64,000 nucleotides of DNA from Xanthocytophaga sp031424975 (lineage in GTDB: Bacteria > Bacteroidota > Bacteroidia > Cytophagales > 172606-1). Below are positions 39,619 through 46,616 of this stretch, piece by piece. The number at the start of each line of letters is the position of its first letter. Position 1 is the first letter of the stretch. Both the position numbers and the translations under genes were made by a program. Below the pieces are notes generated by a model. The model was not told where the DNA came from, did no database searches, and worked only from the letters and a program-made list of their open reading frames with translations. The stretch lies in NCBI GenBank assembly GCA_031424975.1, contig JANPIL010000141.1:1-64000 (forward strand). The letters are read 5' to 3'.

Positions 39619-40077
39619 ATGAAATCAATCGCAAATACCGACGGCAGGGATGAGATTTTGGGCAGGATTGCCCGCCTGACGCACGAATCCAAGGGTTTGT
39701 GGGGCAAAATGAACGTGAACCAGATGGTTTGCCACTGCGCCGACCAAGTGAGAATCTGCATCGGCACGAAACCGGCCCGACAAAAAGGCAATTTCCTGAC
39801 GCGGACGCTAATCAAGTTTGCGGCGTTGAACTTGCCCATTGCCATGCCCAAAAACATGAGGACAATCTACGAACTGGATCCCGGAAAAGCCGGCATGACC
39901 CAGCCCTCGGGTTTTCGGGAAGACCGTGACGAACTCGTGGGTTTGATCGGCCACTTTTTTTCGCTGCCCGGCGGCCAGCGTTTCAGCCATCCGGTTTTTG
40001 GCGGCCTCAGCAAACGCGAATTGGGTAAACTCACCTACCTCCATTTAAACCACCACCTGCAACAATTCGGGGTGTAA
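39619..40077 (+). CDS. DinB-like superfamily protein (DUF1569 type)
   Basis: 152 residues. Four-helix DinB/YfiT-like pattern: LWGKMNVNQMVCHCADQVRI with a conserved His, a basic middle segment, and the C-terminal HPVFGGLSKRELGKLTYLHL-NHHLQQF with the two further His of a metal site. Begins 9 bp after the Uma2 gene on the same strand, so probably cotranscribed with it. Members of this fold are metal-dependent thiol transferases or of unknown function. Confidence 0.85.
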   Translation: MKSIANTDGRDEILGRIARLTHESKGLWGKMNVNQMVCHCADQVRICIGTKPARQKGNFLTRTLIKFAALNLPIAMPKNMRTIYELDPGKAGMTQPSGFREDRDELVGLIGHFFSLPGGQRFSHPVFGGLSKRELGKLTYLHLNHHLQQFGV

Positions 40078-40091
40078 CAAAACAATATCTC

Positions 40092-40121
40092 AAAATAGTA
40101 TCTTTCGGAAAGCCCAAACCC
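40092..40121 (-). repeat. 30-bp ATACTATTTT repeat, intergenic
   Basis: AAAATAGTATCTTTCGGAAA then GCCCAAACCC, between convergent genes. Confidence 0.9.
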
Positions 40122-40158
40122 AACCCTTGCAACAGCCGTGCTTTCCACAACCCTGTTG

Positions 40159-40359
40159 TTACGGGTTTTGTCCCAGTTTTTGCAGCCGCACTTCCGCCTC
40201 CGACAAATACGCCCGGCACTGGCTGATGTGCCGCGTGGCCTCCTCAAAAAGCGTGAGTGAATCATCAAACGGCTGGTTGCCGTCTTGCAGCAACCCTTGT
40301 ATTTCGCGGATGCGGTTCAGGGCGGTTTCTAAGTGGAAATCGGTTGAGGGTGTTTTCAT
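40159..40359 (-). CDS. xseB: exodeoxyribonuclease VII small subunit
   Basis: 66 residues from ATG 40359 (MKTPSTDFHLETALNRIREI). Helical hairpin characteristic of XseB: LLQDGNQPFDDSLTLFEEA followed by RAYLSEAEVRLQKL. Partner of XseA in single-strand DNA degradation; xseA is not next to it here. The open frame to 40485 runs back through a repeat and is excluded. Confidence 0.9.
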   Translation of the reverse strand: MKTPSTDFHLETALNRIREIQGLLQDGNQPFDDSLTLFEEATRHISQCRAYLSEAEVRLQKLGQNP

Positions 40360-40437
40360 GGCTTTGTATCTGTCTGTTCGCAATCTGTGGACTATGGTTT
40401 TTACCGGCTTTTGCAAGACATTTCCGGAAACAGGTGC

Positions 40438-40468
40438 AGGTTTGGCATTTTTGAAAGATACTATTTCC
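40438..40468 (+). repeat. 30-bp ATACTATTTT repeat, intergenic
   Basis: AGGTTTGGCATTTTTGAAAG then ATACTATTTC, upstream of xseB. Confidence 0.9.
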
Positions 40469-40486
40469 CAAACCGGGTTCAACAAT

Positions 40487-40529
40487 AACTCACCGATGCT
40501 TTTGCCTGAAGCAAAGGCATCGGTGAGTT
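40487..40529. terminator. strong hairpin between yceI and xseB
   Basis: AACTCACCGATGC ... GCATCGGTGAGTT with an inner TTTTGC/GCAAAG pairing. No long T-run, but position after the yceI stop fits a terminator or mRNA 3'-end stabiliser. Confidence 0.7.
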
Positions 40530-40576
40530 ATAGCATGCATGCAAGGGCGCAATCGTTTTCACCGGGAAAGGGCGTG

Positions 40577-41110
40577 TTATTTTTTCACGAGTTCCAGTGT
40601 GCTCACCAGGCTCACCTTTTCGCCCAGCGCCGCTGCCGGATAGTTTTTTCCGATATCGAAAGCCATGCGTTCGATAAGCGCCGTCGCATTGAACACCGCA
40701 ATCGTGCTTTTATACACGGGATGCTCAAATTCGCCCTCGTAAGTGGCCTCAAGGACAATAGGCTTTTCAATGCCATTTACGGAGAGATTTCCTTTGATTG
40801 TATACTCTTTGCCTCCTACTTTTTCAATCGAACTGCTTTGGAAACGGATTTCAGGATGAGTGGCAACATCAAAAAAGTCCGGTGTTTTCAAATGCCCGTC
40901 CCGGTTCGCGTCATTCGTATCGATTGAATCAGCCTTGATGACAATTTCCAAACTCCCATCCGAAAAATCATCCTCGGCATAGGTAAAGCTGCCGGCAAAA
41001 TCCTTGAAGCTGCCTTTCACCTTTGCAATCATAAAATGTGAAATCGTAAAAGACAAATTTGTGTGGGCTTTGTCGATTTCCCAATGGGTTTTTTTGATCT
41101 GATCAACCAT
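40577..41110 (-). CDS. YceI-family lipid-binding protein
   Basis: 177 residues, lipocalin-like YceI fold: WEIDKAHTNLSFTISHFM at the start, KGSFKDFAGSFTY, VIKADSIDTNDANRDGHLKT, FFDVATHPEIRFQSSSIEK and IKGNLSVNGIEKPIVLEA. No signal peptide, so cytoplasmic, unlike E. coli YceI. Such proteins bind isoprenoid or fatty lipids. An AraC regulator gene lies just upstream on the same strand and may control it. Confidence 0.93.
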   Translation of the reverse strand: MVDQIKKTHWEIDKAHTNLSFTISHFMIAKVKGSFKDFAGSFTYAEDDFSDGSLEIVIKADSIDTNDANRDGHLKTPDFFDVATHPEIRFQSSSIEKVGGKEYTIKGNLSVNGIEKPIVLEATYEGEFEHPVYKSTIAVFNATALIERMAFDIGKNYPAAALGEKVSLVSTLELVKK

Positions 41111-41198
41111 GTCGTGAGCGGATTACATTGTCTGTCAATATTGACATCACAAAGTTCACGCAAACACATTTATTGAACCATGGACAAAACTCCGCCAA

Positions 41199-42071
41199 TC
41201 AGGCACTTTTGGGATTTTCCTTTTGAAAGCCACTCGGGCTTGTGCCGGTATGTCTTGTGAAAAAACGGCTGAAATATGATGCGTCTTCGAAGCCCAAGCG
41301 GTCGGCTATTTCTTTTATGCTGTGTTCGCTGTAGAACAGCAGCCGTTTGGCTTCCACAACTATCCGTCCATGGATAGTCTGGATGGCGGTTTCGCCGGTG
41401 GCGCTTCTCACCATTTCATTCAGGTGTTTCGCCGTAAGGAATAGTTTGTCGGCGTAAAATGACACATCATGGTTTTTGTTGTAGTGTTCTTCGATGAGCC
41501 AAACGAAGTCGAAAAATGTTTTCTTGTGCTGGCTTTCCGCCAACATTGATTTCTCCAGTTCCTTACGCCCGCTCCTTAAAACGCCCGCAAGCATTATTTT
41601 CAATGCCGACCGTATGGTTTCAAAATCGGGCCGCTCAAGTTTCAATTCCCCGTTGATGATGCTAATGCAGGCAAAAAAATTATTTTCGTCCTGGCTGTCC
41701 AGCCGTATGTCAGGCATCTGGTTGCTCAGGAACGCGAACCGGATCAGGAAAGCCGCATCCGGCGTTTCCCTGTAGACAAACTCCTTTTCGAAGATGATGA
41801 CAACTCCCCGCTCAATGTTTCCCCTGTCAAAATTGTGCACTTGTCCGGGACTGATACAGAAAAGCGTGGGTGCTGCAATCCGGTAATCCACAAAGTCAAC
41901 CTGATGGGTACCCGTGCCCTTTTCAATGAACACCAACTCATAGAATGAATGCCTGTGATTTGAATATTCCTTGTGCACTTGGTTATAAACCTCGATACTC
42001 AATACCCTGAAAGGAATGGGTTTTTCCGCAGTCGGCTTTATCTGATGCGTAACTAGGTTTTTGTTGCCCAC
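41199..42071 (-). CDS. AraC-family transcriptional regulator
   Basis: 290 residues from GTG 42071 (VGNKNLVTHQIKPTA). The N-terminal cupin sensor (SNHRHSFYELVFIEKGTGTH, ISPGQVHNF) is followed by a C-terminal AraC DNA-binding domain with two helix-turn-helices: VSFYADKLFLTAKHLNEMVRS and SIKEIADRLGFEDASYFSRF, ending FTRHTGTSPSGFQ. No in-frame ATG precedes the conserved region except far upstream at 42233 across a repeat, so GTG is chosen. Likely controls the neighbouring yceI-type gene; ligand unknown. Confidence 0.9.
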   Translation of the reverse strand: MGNKNLVTHQIKPTAEKPIPFRVLSIEVYNQVHKEYSNHRHSFYELVFIEKGTGTHQVDFVDYRIAAPTLFCISPGQVHNFDRGNIERGVVIIFEKEFVYRETPDAAFLIRFAFLSNQMPDIRLDSQDENNFFACISIINGELKLERPDFETIRSALKIMLAGVLRSGRKELEKSMLAESQHKKTFFDFVWLIEEHYNKNHDVSFYADKLFLTAKHLNEMVRSATGETAIQTIHGRIVVEAKRLLFYSEHSIKEIADRLGFEDASYFSRFFTRHTGTSPSGFQKENPKSA

Positions 42072-42103
42072 ATTTTTACAGGGTTTGTGAACCCGGAATC
42101 GCG

Positions 42104-42133
42104 CGGGTTCGGCCTTTACGAAAGATACTATTT
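42104..42133 (+). repeat. 30-bp ATACTATTTT repeat, intergenic
   Basis: CGGGTTCGGCCTTTACGAAAG then ATACTATTTC, 7 bp before the end of gldG. Confidence 0.88.
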
Positions 42134-42139
42134 CCCCGC

Positions 42140-43810
42140 TTACACCGCGTATTTCCTGCGCCGCCAGTAGGTACGCGCCACGCCGAAAACCACAATCACC
42201 GCCACGGGCAGCAGCAGGTTGGTGAGCTGCCATTGCAGGCGCTGGTCGCGGAGTTTCTGCTTGTCGAGTGGGCGCAGCACGATTTCCTTGCTGCGGGCGG
42301 CAATCACGCCGTTTTCGTCAATCAGGTAATCCACGGCGTGCAGCACGAAATCCTTGTTGGCAAATGTCACGTTCATGAACTTATCAAAGCCGAGCGGCGC
42401 AAACTTGCCCGTTTGCGGGTCTATCTCGTTGGCGGGCAGGTCGCCATCCGAACAAACCACGATTTTGGAAGGCTGCCCGTAATCCCTGAAAGTCTTGGCA
42501 CGCGGGTCGGCGGCGGTGATGCGGTTGGCGTACAACGACCGGAAACTGCCTTCCAGCAGATAGGCCACCGGCTGCGAACCGGCATTGAACTGCTGCGGAT
42601 CGGGGTCGCGGCGGGCTTCGTTGAAATCTATTTTGGCCGGGGCCGCCGTCACTTTCGAGTAGCGCGAAGTGAACATGAGCGGCGTTTTGCGGATGCCATT
42701 GGCGCGCACGGTATCCATTGTACCCGCGTAATGCGCATACACCGCGTCGAGGTTGCGCACAATCGGGTGCTTGGAAAACGTGTTGATAAGCGGGTAAAAC
42801 CGCCACGGCATGAGTTGTATTTGCGGCTGCTCGCCAAATTTGCCCACGTTCATCGGGATCTGCCCGCTGTTCATGTCTTGGATCACGTTGCGGTTCAGCC
42901 GCACGCCGTACCGGAACAGCAAATCGTCGAGGTTCAGGTCGTTTTCAATGGCCAGCGTGCTTTCGCCGCGCATGATTGTGTCCGATTTCAGCGCGTCCAC
43001 GAAAAACAACGCCCGCCCACCGCTGACAATGAACTGGTCGAGCTTGTATTTGTCGGTCTCCGAGAATGCCGAATCGGGCTTGGCAACGATAATCGCATCT
43101 AAGCCTTGCAGCGACTGTTGGGTGCGTAAGTTGAATGTGTAAACCTCGTAATACGCTTGCAGTGAATTGATCAGGTCGGCCATTTGCACGGGGCGCAGAT
43201 TGCCGTAGCCTTGCAGAATGCCAATGCGTTTTTTCTCTTTCAACGTGAGCCGCCGGATGGCCGAAGCCAGTTCATATTCCACATTTTCAACCGACTGGTT
43301 CAGAATCTGTTCCGAACCCACGCCTTTGGTGCGCTGGTTGCCGCGCAGCAGCATCACCGGCACTTCGCGGCCTTCGTAGCTGACAATGGCTCCGGGCACC
43401 ACAATCCGCTCCACGGTTTTGCCCTCTTCCTTATCCACCAAATTGGTCGGGTTAATTCCCTTTTTGGCGAGTTCAAAGAGTTTTTCGTTGAGTTTTTTCT
43501 TGTCAGGCTCGGCGGTCACGTCTTCAAAACGGTAGCGCACGTTGCCTCCGGCGTAGGCTTTGAATTCCTCCAGCTTTTCCTGCACCGCCGTTTGCAGCCG
43601 CCGGAACGCGGGCGGCAACTGGCCTTGCAAATACACGGTAACCAACACCGGCGCATCGAGTTTTTCGAGCAGCCGTTCGGTGGCTGGCGCAATGGTATAA
43701 CGCTGGTCTTCAGTCAGATCGGCGCGAAAAAAAAACCGGTTGGCCAGCACATTCAGCAGTACAACCGCCGCGATTCCGATGGCGAACTGGAGGAGGTTTT
43801 TTCTTTTCAT
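42140..43810 (-). CDS. gldG: gliding-motility ABC transporter subunit GldG
   Basis: 556 residues. N-terminal membrane helix (LLQFAIGIAAVVLLNVLANRFF), a long periplasmic GldG-type ABC auxiliary domain (RADLTEDQRYTIAPATERLL, VENVEYELASAIRRLT, KRIGILQGYGNL, DAIIVAKPDSAFSETDKYKLDQFIVSGG) and a C-terminal membrane helix (WQLTNLLLPVAVIVVFGVA). Part of the GldA-GldF-GldG complex associated with Bacteroidota gliding and type IX secretion. gldF is not visible upstream; the gene stands alone between repeats. Confidence 0.93.
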   Translation of the reverse strand: MKRKNLLQFAIGIAAVVLLNVLANRFFFRADLTEDQRYTIAPATERLLEKLDAPVLVTVYLQGQLPPAFRRLQTAVQEKLEEFKAYAGGNVRYRFEDVTAEPDKKKLNEKLFELAKKGINPTNLVDKEEGKTVERIVVPGAIVSYEGREVPVMLLRGNQRTKGVGSEQILNQSVENVEYELASAIRRLTLKEKKRIGILQGYGNLRPVQMADLINSLQAYYEVYTFNLRTQQSLQGLDAIIVAKPDSAFSETDKYKLDQFIVSGGRALFFVDALKSDTIMRGESTLAIENDLNLDDLLFRYGVRLNRNVIQDMNSGQIPMNVGKFGEQPQIQLMPWRFYPLINTFSKHPIVRNLDAVYAHYAGTMDTVRANGIRKTPLMFTSRYSKVTAAPAKIDFNEARRDPDPQQFNAGSQPVAYLLEGSFRSLYANRITAADPRAKTFRDYGQPSKIVVCSDGDLPANEIDPQTGKFAPLGFDKFMNVTFANKDFVLHAVDYLIDENGVIAARSKEIVLRPLDKQKLRDQRLQWQLTNLLLPVAVIVVFGVARTYWRRRKYAV

Positions 43811-43837
43811 TGATTCAGGAATAAAAGGGCAATGTCA

Positions 43838-43866
43838 GGTTTGGGCTTTTGGAAAGATACTATTTT
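43838..43866 (+). repeat. 30-bp ATACTATTTT repeat, intergenic
   Basis: AGGTTTGGGCTTTTGGAAAG then ATACTATTTT, 27 bp upstream of gldG. Confidence 0.9.
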
Positions 43867-43987
43867 GCAAAGGTGTAAGCGAAAATGCCCACACCGGGTG
43901 CGTGTTTCCTGTTTGTGTTGGAAAATGGGAAGTTTCAAAAATCAAAAACCTGCGGTTTTTTGCACAAGCTGAAGCGTGTGCTACCGC

Positions 43988-44452
43988 TTACCTCATCCGG
44001 TCGGCGGAGCGGACCAGTTTTTCATCGCGGCGGATGAAACGGTTGGCGAGGATGTTGAAAGTCAGGGCCGCCATGGGCAGGTAGGTTCCGATTTTGAATA
44101 CGCCCTCGTTGTTGGGGATAACCGTTTCGGCCTCGCGCGAAAAATAAATGATCAGGCCCAGCACACCCGCCATCACCAAGGCATTCATGGCTCCCAGACC
44201 CGTTTGTGCCGTGCGGTTTTTGTACTGCGACAAGGAATAAGCGGCTATTGCGGCGGCCACCAGTGCCAGTGCGGCAATGTACCACACGTTGCGGCTGCTC
44301 ACCTCGGCTCCGGCCTGCACAACCGTCATCTTCATGGCCGACAGTTCCACACGTTTGCCATTTGCTGCTTCCTCCCAGTTTCCCACAAAAGCGGTGGTGG
44401 CCATGCAAGCCGCAATGAGCAGCAAAAATACGGATTGGATACGCTGAATCAT
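43988..44452 (-). CDS. DUF4293 membrane protein
   Basis: 154 residues beginning MIQRIQSVFLLL, the near-invariant start of DUF4293 proteins. Four membrane helices (LLLIAACMATTAFV, VWYIAALALVAAAIAAYSL, ALVMAGVLGLIIYF, LPMAALTFNILANRFI). Found throughout Bacteroidota; function unknown. A TAACTTTG box lies 44 bp upstream. Confidence 0.92.
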   Translation of the reverse strand: MIQRIQSVFLLLIAACMATTAFVGNWEEAANGKRVELSAMKMTVVQAGAEVSSRNVWYIAALALVAAAIAAYSLSQYKNRTAQTGLGAMNALVMAGVLGLIIYFSREAETVIPNNEGVFKIGTYLPMAALTFNILANRFIRRDEKLVRSADRMR

Positions 44453-44495
44453 GTTAGTTGGATAAATGGTTGGTTGTCAATTGCCTGTTGCGGCG

Positions 44496-44503
44496 CAAAG
44501 TTA
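44496..44503 (-). promoter_or_regulatory. candidate -7 box (TAACTTTG) of the DUF4293 gene
   Basis: Exact match to TAnnTTTG on the minus strand, 44 bp before ATG 44452. Confidence 0.6.
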
Positions 44504-44532
44504 AAGTTAAAATGAATCGGTTGTTGGCCTCC

Positions 44533-44558
44533 GGGGGTTTAGCGTTTTGAAAGGATAC
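44533..44558 (+). repeat. 30-bp ATACTATTTT repeat, truncated
   Basis: GGGGGTTTAGCGTTTTGAAAGG then ATAC; the remainder is replaced by the GC-rich repeat that starts at 44559. Confidence 0.75.
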
Positions 44559-44640
44559 GGCCTCCCCCCTGTCTGCCGACAGGCAGGCAACCCCCTCCGA
44601 AAGAGGGGGCTTTAAAACTCCCCTCCCTTTTGGGCAGGGG
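44559..44640 (+). repeat. GC-rich CCCCTCC/GGAGGGG repeat, host of the 20-bp palindrome
   Basis: GGCCTCCCC, palindrome, CAACCCCCTCCGAAAGAGGG, then a second block CTCCCCTCCCTTTTGGGCAG. It encodes the last 15 or so residues and the stop of the MutS-like gene on the other strand. Confidence 0.85.
44568..44587. repeat. 20-bp palindromic mini-element, copy in the GC-rich repeat
   Basis: CCTGTCTGCCGACAGGCAGG. Deleting it gives GGCCTCCCCCAACCCCC, exactly the uninterrupted repeat found (reverse strand) at 45877-45907. Confidence 0.92.
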
Positions 44641-46483
44641 CTGGAAATGGGGCTGTTGGGGGGCTGTTCATCTCAATCCCTATTTGCTGCATCAGTTTGC
44701 TGGCGTTGAAGCTGCGGCACGGGCCGGGCTGCAGTTTGTAGTCAAAAAACAGCCGGTCGTCAATGACTTCACTGTTGAAACTGAAATTTTCCACCGTATC
44801 GGGCAATTCGGCTGCCATTTCGCCGAGTGCCAAATCGTGCGTCGAAATCAGGCCGGAAGCATGGTGGCGGTGCAACTGCCGGATCAACGCCTTGGCTCCT
44901 TCGTGGCGGTCTTGCGAGTTGGTTCCCTTCAGGATTTCGTCGAGCAGGTAAAAAACCGGCTCACCCGATGGCAGCAGTTCCAGCAATTGTTTGAGCCGTT
45001 GGAGTTCAGCATAGAAAGAAGACACGCTTTCTTCCAGCGAATCCTGGGTGCGCATGGAGGTAAATACTTGAAAAACAGACAATTGCATTGCCGTGGCGCA
45101 CACCGGCGCACCAGCCATCGCCAGCACCGCATTGATGCCGACCGTGCGCAGGAACGTACTTTTGCCCGACATATTGGAGCCGGTAACGATCATGGTTTTG
45201 CCGCTGCCCGCCAACGAAAAGTCATTTACGACCCTTTTTCCGGCGATAATCAAAGGATGACCCAAGGTTTGGCCTTCCAAAAAGATACTATTTTCGGTAA
45301 GTTTGTGAAATGCGTATTCCGGGTTGGCATGGCGGAAACCGGCGAGGCTGTTGAGTGTTTCCATTTCGGCCAATGCGTCGAGCCAGCGTGGCAGGTCATG
45401 TTGGTTGGCAGCGTGCCAACGTTCCAAACGGATGGCCCAAAACAAACTCCAGAGCATGAGTGCATTGGCAAGCGGTCCGAAAAAAGCATTTCCCGCCGAG
45501 AGCAGATTGCCCGAAATGCCCGCCAGCCGCTCAATTTTTGCGGATGCTTTCTGATTGTCGGCCAACAAAGCGGCTTTCAACCGCACAAGTTTTTCCGATT
45601 GGAACGGGTGGTTTTCCATCCCAACCAGCAAATCGGCGTATTGGCGCAGCGATTTGGCCATTTCATACGCCTGGTCGGTAAGCCGTTTGATGTGTTTGCC
45701 CGCCAAACCCACCAAGCCCAAATTAAGGAAGCCCAACACCAGTGGCACATGGTACGTGACTGATTCTGTGGCATTTGACAGGAAAATGGCCAGCAGCATT
45801 ACAAAAGGCAAAACGCGCGAGGCCAGCACCAATAGCCTGCCAAATGCCCCACCCGCCCCCGAAGGAGGAGCAAAAAAGCCCCCTCTTTCGGAGGGGGTTG
45901 GGGGAGGCCTCTCCCCTTTCGGAGTCTGGGGGGCGGCGTGCCTTCCGGTGGCTTGGAACTGCTGCCGCCATTCAAGGTTTCCGCCCAATTCCGATACGGC
46001 GGCTTGGCGTTCAAGGATTTCCTTTTTGGCGGCTTGGTTTTGGAGCCAACCGGCCAGAAAATCGCTGCCGATAGCGGTTTGCGTGCGGTTTAGCAACACA
46101 AACAATGAATGCAGCCCGAAGATGTCCAAATCGCCGGTGTACGGATGTTGCGGGTTCTGGTAGTGCTGCCCGGTATTTTCAGGTTTGAATTTGCCTTGCA
46201 GGCGCAGGATTTCCTCGTGGTTGATCTGGCTCAAAAACCGGAACTGGTCGCGCCGGTAACCGATGCGGTTGTGCCACTGCATCATCGCAAAAAATAGTAT
46301 CAAAAAAAAGAGCGCAACCCCCGTGGCAAGCCCGGCGTTTTCGGTGCTGCGGTAGGCCAGCCACGCACCGCCAATGCCCGCCAAAAACACGGCCAGCCTC
46401 AGCCACGACACGCTGCCGAACTTCTGCTGCCACTTGGCGGCCTCATCATTGAAGTGTTGCTTGCGCTGATGGTAAATTTCCAT
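44612..46483 (-). CDS. membrane-associated MutS-family ATPase
   Basis: 623 residues from ATG 46483 (MEIYHQRKQHFNDEAAKW). Two N-terminal membrane helices (LRLAVFLAGIGGAWLAY, GVALFFLILFFAMM), a helical middle with two more hydrophobic segments (about residues 220-275), and a C-terminal MutS domain V: Walker A TGSNMSGKSTFLRTVG (about 430-445), Walker B FYLLDEILKGTNSQDRHE and LISTHDLALGEMA. It lacks the mismatch-recognition domain of MutS1; the Bacteroidota membrane MutS homologues have no proven role. Residues about 183-212 (TPKGERPPPTPSERGGFF...) and the last 15 residues are encoded by GC-rich repeats, and NSIFLEGQT by a 30-bp repeat. Confidence 0.9.
   Translation of the reverse strand: MEIYHQRKQHFNDEAAKWQQKFGSVSWLRLAVFLAGIGGAWLAYRSTENAGLATGVALFFLILFFAMMQWHNRIGYRRDQFRFLSQINHEEILRLQGKFKPENTGQHYQNPQHPYTGDLDIFGLHSLFVLLNRTQTAIGSDFLAGWLQNQAAKKEILERQAAVSELGGNLEWRQQFQATGRHAAPQTPKGERPPPTPSERGGFFAPPSGAGGAFGRLLVLASRVLPFVMLLAIFLSNATESVTYHVPLVLGFLNLGLVGLAGKHIKRLTDQAYEMAKSLRQYADLLVGMENHPFQSEKLVRLKAALLADNQKASAKIERLAGISGNLLSAGNAFFGPLANALMLWSLFWAIRLERWHAANQHDLPRWLDALAEMETLNSLAGFRHANPEYAFHKLTENSIFLEGQTLGHPLIIAGKRVVNDFSLAGSGKTMIVTGSNMSGKSTFLRTVGINAVLAMAGAPVCATAMQLSVFQVFTSMRTQDSLEESVSSFYAELQRLKQLLELLPSGEPVFYLLDEILKGTNSQDRHEGAKALIRQLHRHHASGLISTHDLALGEMAAELPDTVENFSFNSEVIDDRLFFDYKLQPGPCRSFNASKLMQQIGIEMNSPPTAPFPAPAQKGGEF
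45265..45294 (+). repeat. 30-bp ATACTATTTT repeat inside the MutS-like gene
   Basis: AGGTTTGGCCTTCCAAAAAG then ATACTATTTT, translated on the minus strand as NSIFLEGQTLG just before the conserved HPLI segment. Confidence 0.8.
45849..45935 (-). repeat. GC-rich CCCCTCC/GGAGGGG repeat inside the MutS-like gene
   Basis: Reverse strand reads GGCCTCCCCCAACCCCCTCC, GAAAGAGGGGGCTTTTTT and a second CCTCCTTCGGGGGCGGG block: the empty-site version of 44559-44615. Confidence 0.88.
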
Positions 46484-46503
46484 GTCTGTGTAAATGTTTG
46501 GGC

Positions 46504-46511
46504 CAAAGGTA
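46504..46511 (-). promoter_or_regulatory. candidate -7 box (TACCTTTG) of the MutS-like gene
   Basis: Exact TAnnTTTG on the minus strand 20 bp before ATG 46483, which favours that start over the longer frame to 46648. Confidence 0.55.
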
Positions 46512-46540
46512 TGGAAATTCAGGGTGTGGCACAGGCAAAA

Positions 46541-46578
46541 CACAAAAGCGCAGCTTGTGGCCGCGCTTTTGTGTTTTT
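46541..46578 (-). terminator. terminator of the TonB receptor gene
   Basis: CACAAAAGCGC / GCGCTTTTGTG, 11-bp stem and 11-nt loop, 44 bp after the receptor stop. Confidence 0.65.
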
Positions 46579-46608
46579 GAAATAGTATGTTTCCAAAAGC
46601 CCAAACCT
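46579..46608 (-). repeat. 30-bp ATACTATTTT repeat, intergenic
   Basis: GAAATAGTATGTTTCCAAAA then GCCCAAACC, between the receptor stop and its terminator. Confidence 0.9.
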
Positions 46609-46616
46609 GCTTCGAC

